From: Halichoerus grypus
Taxonomy: Eukaryota; Chordata; Mammalia; Carnivora; Phocidae
DNA: 64,000 nt
Direction of reading: 5' to 3'
NCBI RefSeq assembly: GCF_964656455.1
Contig: NC_135712.1
Coordinates: forward strand, 67,275,239 to 67,339,238
The position numbers and the translations under genes were made by a program. Positions 62,138 to 64,000 of the stretch are shown here, one piece after another. Numbering within the stretch: the first letter of the stretch is position 1; the number at the start of each line of letters is the position of its first letter. The notes under the pieces are model-generated. The model made no database searches. It saw only the letters and a program-made list of their open reading frames with translations, and had not been told where the DNA came from.

Positions 62138-63031
62138 CCAAGCAGGATTTTTAAAAAGATATTAATGAGCTGAGTCTATGATTTATATGAAAAAGCAAAA
62201 TAACTAGAATAGCCAAAATTATTTTGAAAAAGATGAACCAGTTGGAAGACTCCTACCACTCAATTTCAAGACTTACTATTAAGCTACAGTAATTAAGACA
62301 GTGCAGTACTGGCATAAGGATAGAAATACAGATCAATGGAATAAAGTTGAGAGTCCAGAAATAAACCCTTCCATTTATGGTTAGTTGATATTTGACAATG
62401 GTCCAAGACAATTGGATGGAGAAAGAATATTCTTTTCAGCAAATGATGCTAGGATAACTTGATACCTACATGTAAAATAGTGAGGTTGGATCCCCTACCT
62501 CACACCATATATAAAATTAACTCAAAGTGGATCAGAGACCTCAATGTAAGAGCTATAGCAATAAAACTCAGAAGAAAACATAAAAGTAAATCTTCATGAC
62601 CTGGGATTAAGCAATGATTTCTTAGTTGTGACACCAAAAGCACAAATGAAAGAAAAAAAAAAAAAAAGATAAATTACACTTCACCAAAATTAAAGACTTT
62701 TGCTCTTTGAAAGACACAAAGAAAGTAAAAAGAAAACCATCAATGGGAGAAAATATCCGCAAATCATAGATCATACTTTTATTTTTTTGCAAATATATAA
62801 AGGCAACTAAAGAAAGGAGAATCTTTTCAACAAATGGTGCCAGAAAATTTGGCTATGCATATGACTAACTCAAACCTCACAAAATACATAAAAATTTACT
62901 CAAAATGGTTCATAGGCCCAGATGCAAAACCTGAAACTATTAAACTTTCATAGGAAAACATAGGACTTTGGGTTACACAGAGATTTCTCATATACATCAG
63001 CAAAATTATGATCCAATAAAGAAATGATAAA

Positions 63032-63233
63032 TTGAGGGGTGCCTGGGTGGCTCAGTCATTAAGTGTCTGCCTTCAGTTCAGGTCATGATCCCAGGGTCCT
63101 GGGATCGAGCCCCGCATCAGGCTCCCTGCTCAGCTGGAAGCCTGCTTCTCCCTCTTCCACTCCCCCTGCTTGTGTTTCCTCTCTTGCTGTGTCTTTCTCT
63201 GTCAAATAAATAAATAAAATCTTTTTTTAAAAA
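63032..63233 (+). mobile_element. Can-SINE inside L1, 14-bp target duplication
   Basis: The head ggggtgcctgggtggctcag, body with ccccctgcttgtgtttcctc and an aataaataaaatc tail are present. It is flanked by aaagaaatgataaa at 63018-63031 and 63234-63247. Confidence 0.95.
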
Positions 63234-63440
63234 AAAGAAATGATAAAGTGATAAATTAGACATCATCAAAAATAAGAACATTTGTCTTCCAAAGACACTG
63301 TTAAGATAACAAAAAGACAAGCCACAGAATGGGAAAAATTATTTGTAAATCACATATCTGATAAAAAGACTTGTACCCAGAATTCATAAAGAACTCTCAA
63401 AAGTCAACAATAACAACCCACTTTTTAAAAGAGCAAAAGA

Positions 63441-63650
63441 GGGGTGCCTGGGTGGTTCAGATGGTTAAGCATCCACCTTCAGCTCAGGTCATGATCCCAG
63501 GGTCCTGGAATCGAGCCCCACATCGGGCTCCCTGCTCAGCGAGGAGCCTGCTTCTCCCTTTCCCTCTGCCTCTGCCTCTCCCCCTGCTTGTGCTGTCTCT
63601 GCCTCTCTCTCTCTCTCTCAAATGAATAAATAAAATCTTTTTTAAAAAAT
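63441..63650 (+). mobile_element. Can-SINE inside L1, 14-bp target duplication
   Basis: The head ggggtgcctgggtggttcag, a CT-rich body and an aataaataaaatc tail are present. It is flanked by aaaagagcaaaaga at 63427-63440 and 63651-63664. Confidence 0.95.
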
Positions 63651-64000
63651 AAAAGAGCAAAAGATCTGAATAGATAATCATCAAAGATGTAAAGATGACG
63701 AATAAGCACATAGAAAGATGCTGAAAATCATTAGCCATTAGGGAAATGCAAATTTTTAAAAACAATGAGATACTACTCAGCACTATTAGAGCGGCTAAAA
63801 TAAAATGACAAAATGAAAAGAAAAAAGAACTGCCAACACGGGTACTGGTAGGAAGGTGGACCACCTAGAACTCTCACACCTTGCTATGAGAAATAAAAAA
63901 TGGTAGAGCCACTTAAGAAAACAGTTTGGCAATCTCTCATAAAGTTAAACACATACTTACCCTATGACCAGCAAACTCAATCCTAGATATTTGCCCAAAT

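Larger units (their letters stand above)
58529..64000 (-). other. ADCY5: ADCY5 intron 1 (partial)
   Basis: The 3' end of intron 1, reaching the right edge. 58529-61080 has no repeat I can name apart from a possible old LINE scrap near 60225-60290. From 61085 to the edge it is L1 with three Can-SINEs. No alternative first exon could be recognised. Confidence 0.8.
61085..64000 (+). mobile_element. Decayed LINE-1 ORF2 (RT to C-terminus), split by three SINEs
   Basis: Hallmarks of L1 ORF2 appear in order: 'ggtttatcccaggaatggaa', ttcaccatattaacagactg, 'tcacttttattcagcatggt', 'ggcataaggatagaaataca', 'gggaaatgcaaatttttaaa'. Frames are broken by stops and indels; the longest open piece (61437-61682) is a reverse-transcriptase scrap. 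The block around 62395-62660 recurs in diverged form at 62800-63000, so a second L1 copy or an internal duplication is present. It runs off the right edge. Orientation is opposite to ADCY5. Confidence 0.9.

Overview
This is ordinary nuclear DNA of a carnivoran mammal. It holds one protein-coding gene, adenylyl cyclase 5 (ADCY5), on the minus strand. The carnivoran assignment rests on 13 tRNA-Lys-type Can-SINEs, most with clear target-site duplications, plus a young carnivore-type LINE-1 end. None of the SINEs has the typical dog SINEC_Cf head or the usual felid body, and the long pyrimidine tails resemble those of arctoid caniforms (bears, seals and relatives). That last step is inference.

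Seventeen consecutive coding exons can be placed to the base, from 58528 down to 791. Joined, they give 2193 nt (731 codons) of uninterrupted reading frame. Every junction has AG/GT borders and every split codon is completed. By alignment to remembered human ADCY5 this is about residues 379-1109 of 1261. Exon 1 (N-terminus and most of the first membrane domain) lies beyond the right edge. The last exons (most of catalytic domain C2a) lie beyond the left edge. The window therefore covers the last helix of membrane domain M1, the whole C1a catalytic half, C1b, the whole second membrane domain M2, the helical linker and the start of C2a. Exon content separates ADCY5 from its close paralog ADCY6.

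Layout from right to left (gene 5' to 3'): 58.5-64 kb is the end of intron 1, mostly a decayed LINE-1 ORF2 with three SINEs. Intron 2 (54-58.4 kb) holds MIR and L2 relics. Intron 3 (41.1-53.8 kb, 12.7 kb) holds MER5A, L2, L1 and MIR relics and an unexplained CpG-dense block at 45.8-46.2 kb. From 40.9 to 24 kb the C1a, C1b and first M2 exons are spaced about 1-4.5 kb apart and include a 23-nt microexon beside a GC-rich minisatellite. Intron 12 (12.2-24 kb) is repeat-rich, with nested L1 and Tigger copies. From 12.1 to 0.8 kb are the rest of M2, a 30-nt microexon and the linker/C2a exon. That last exon is bracketed by a perfect 64-bp direct repeat, one copy of which ends in a 12-bp fold-back.

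I found no second gene, functional RNA gene, CRISPR array or previously undescribed system. The observations most worth checking are the intronic CpG island, the fold-back duplication around exon 18, and the two microexons.
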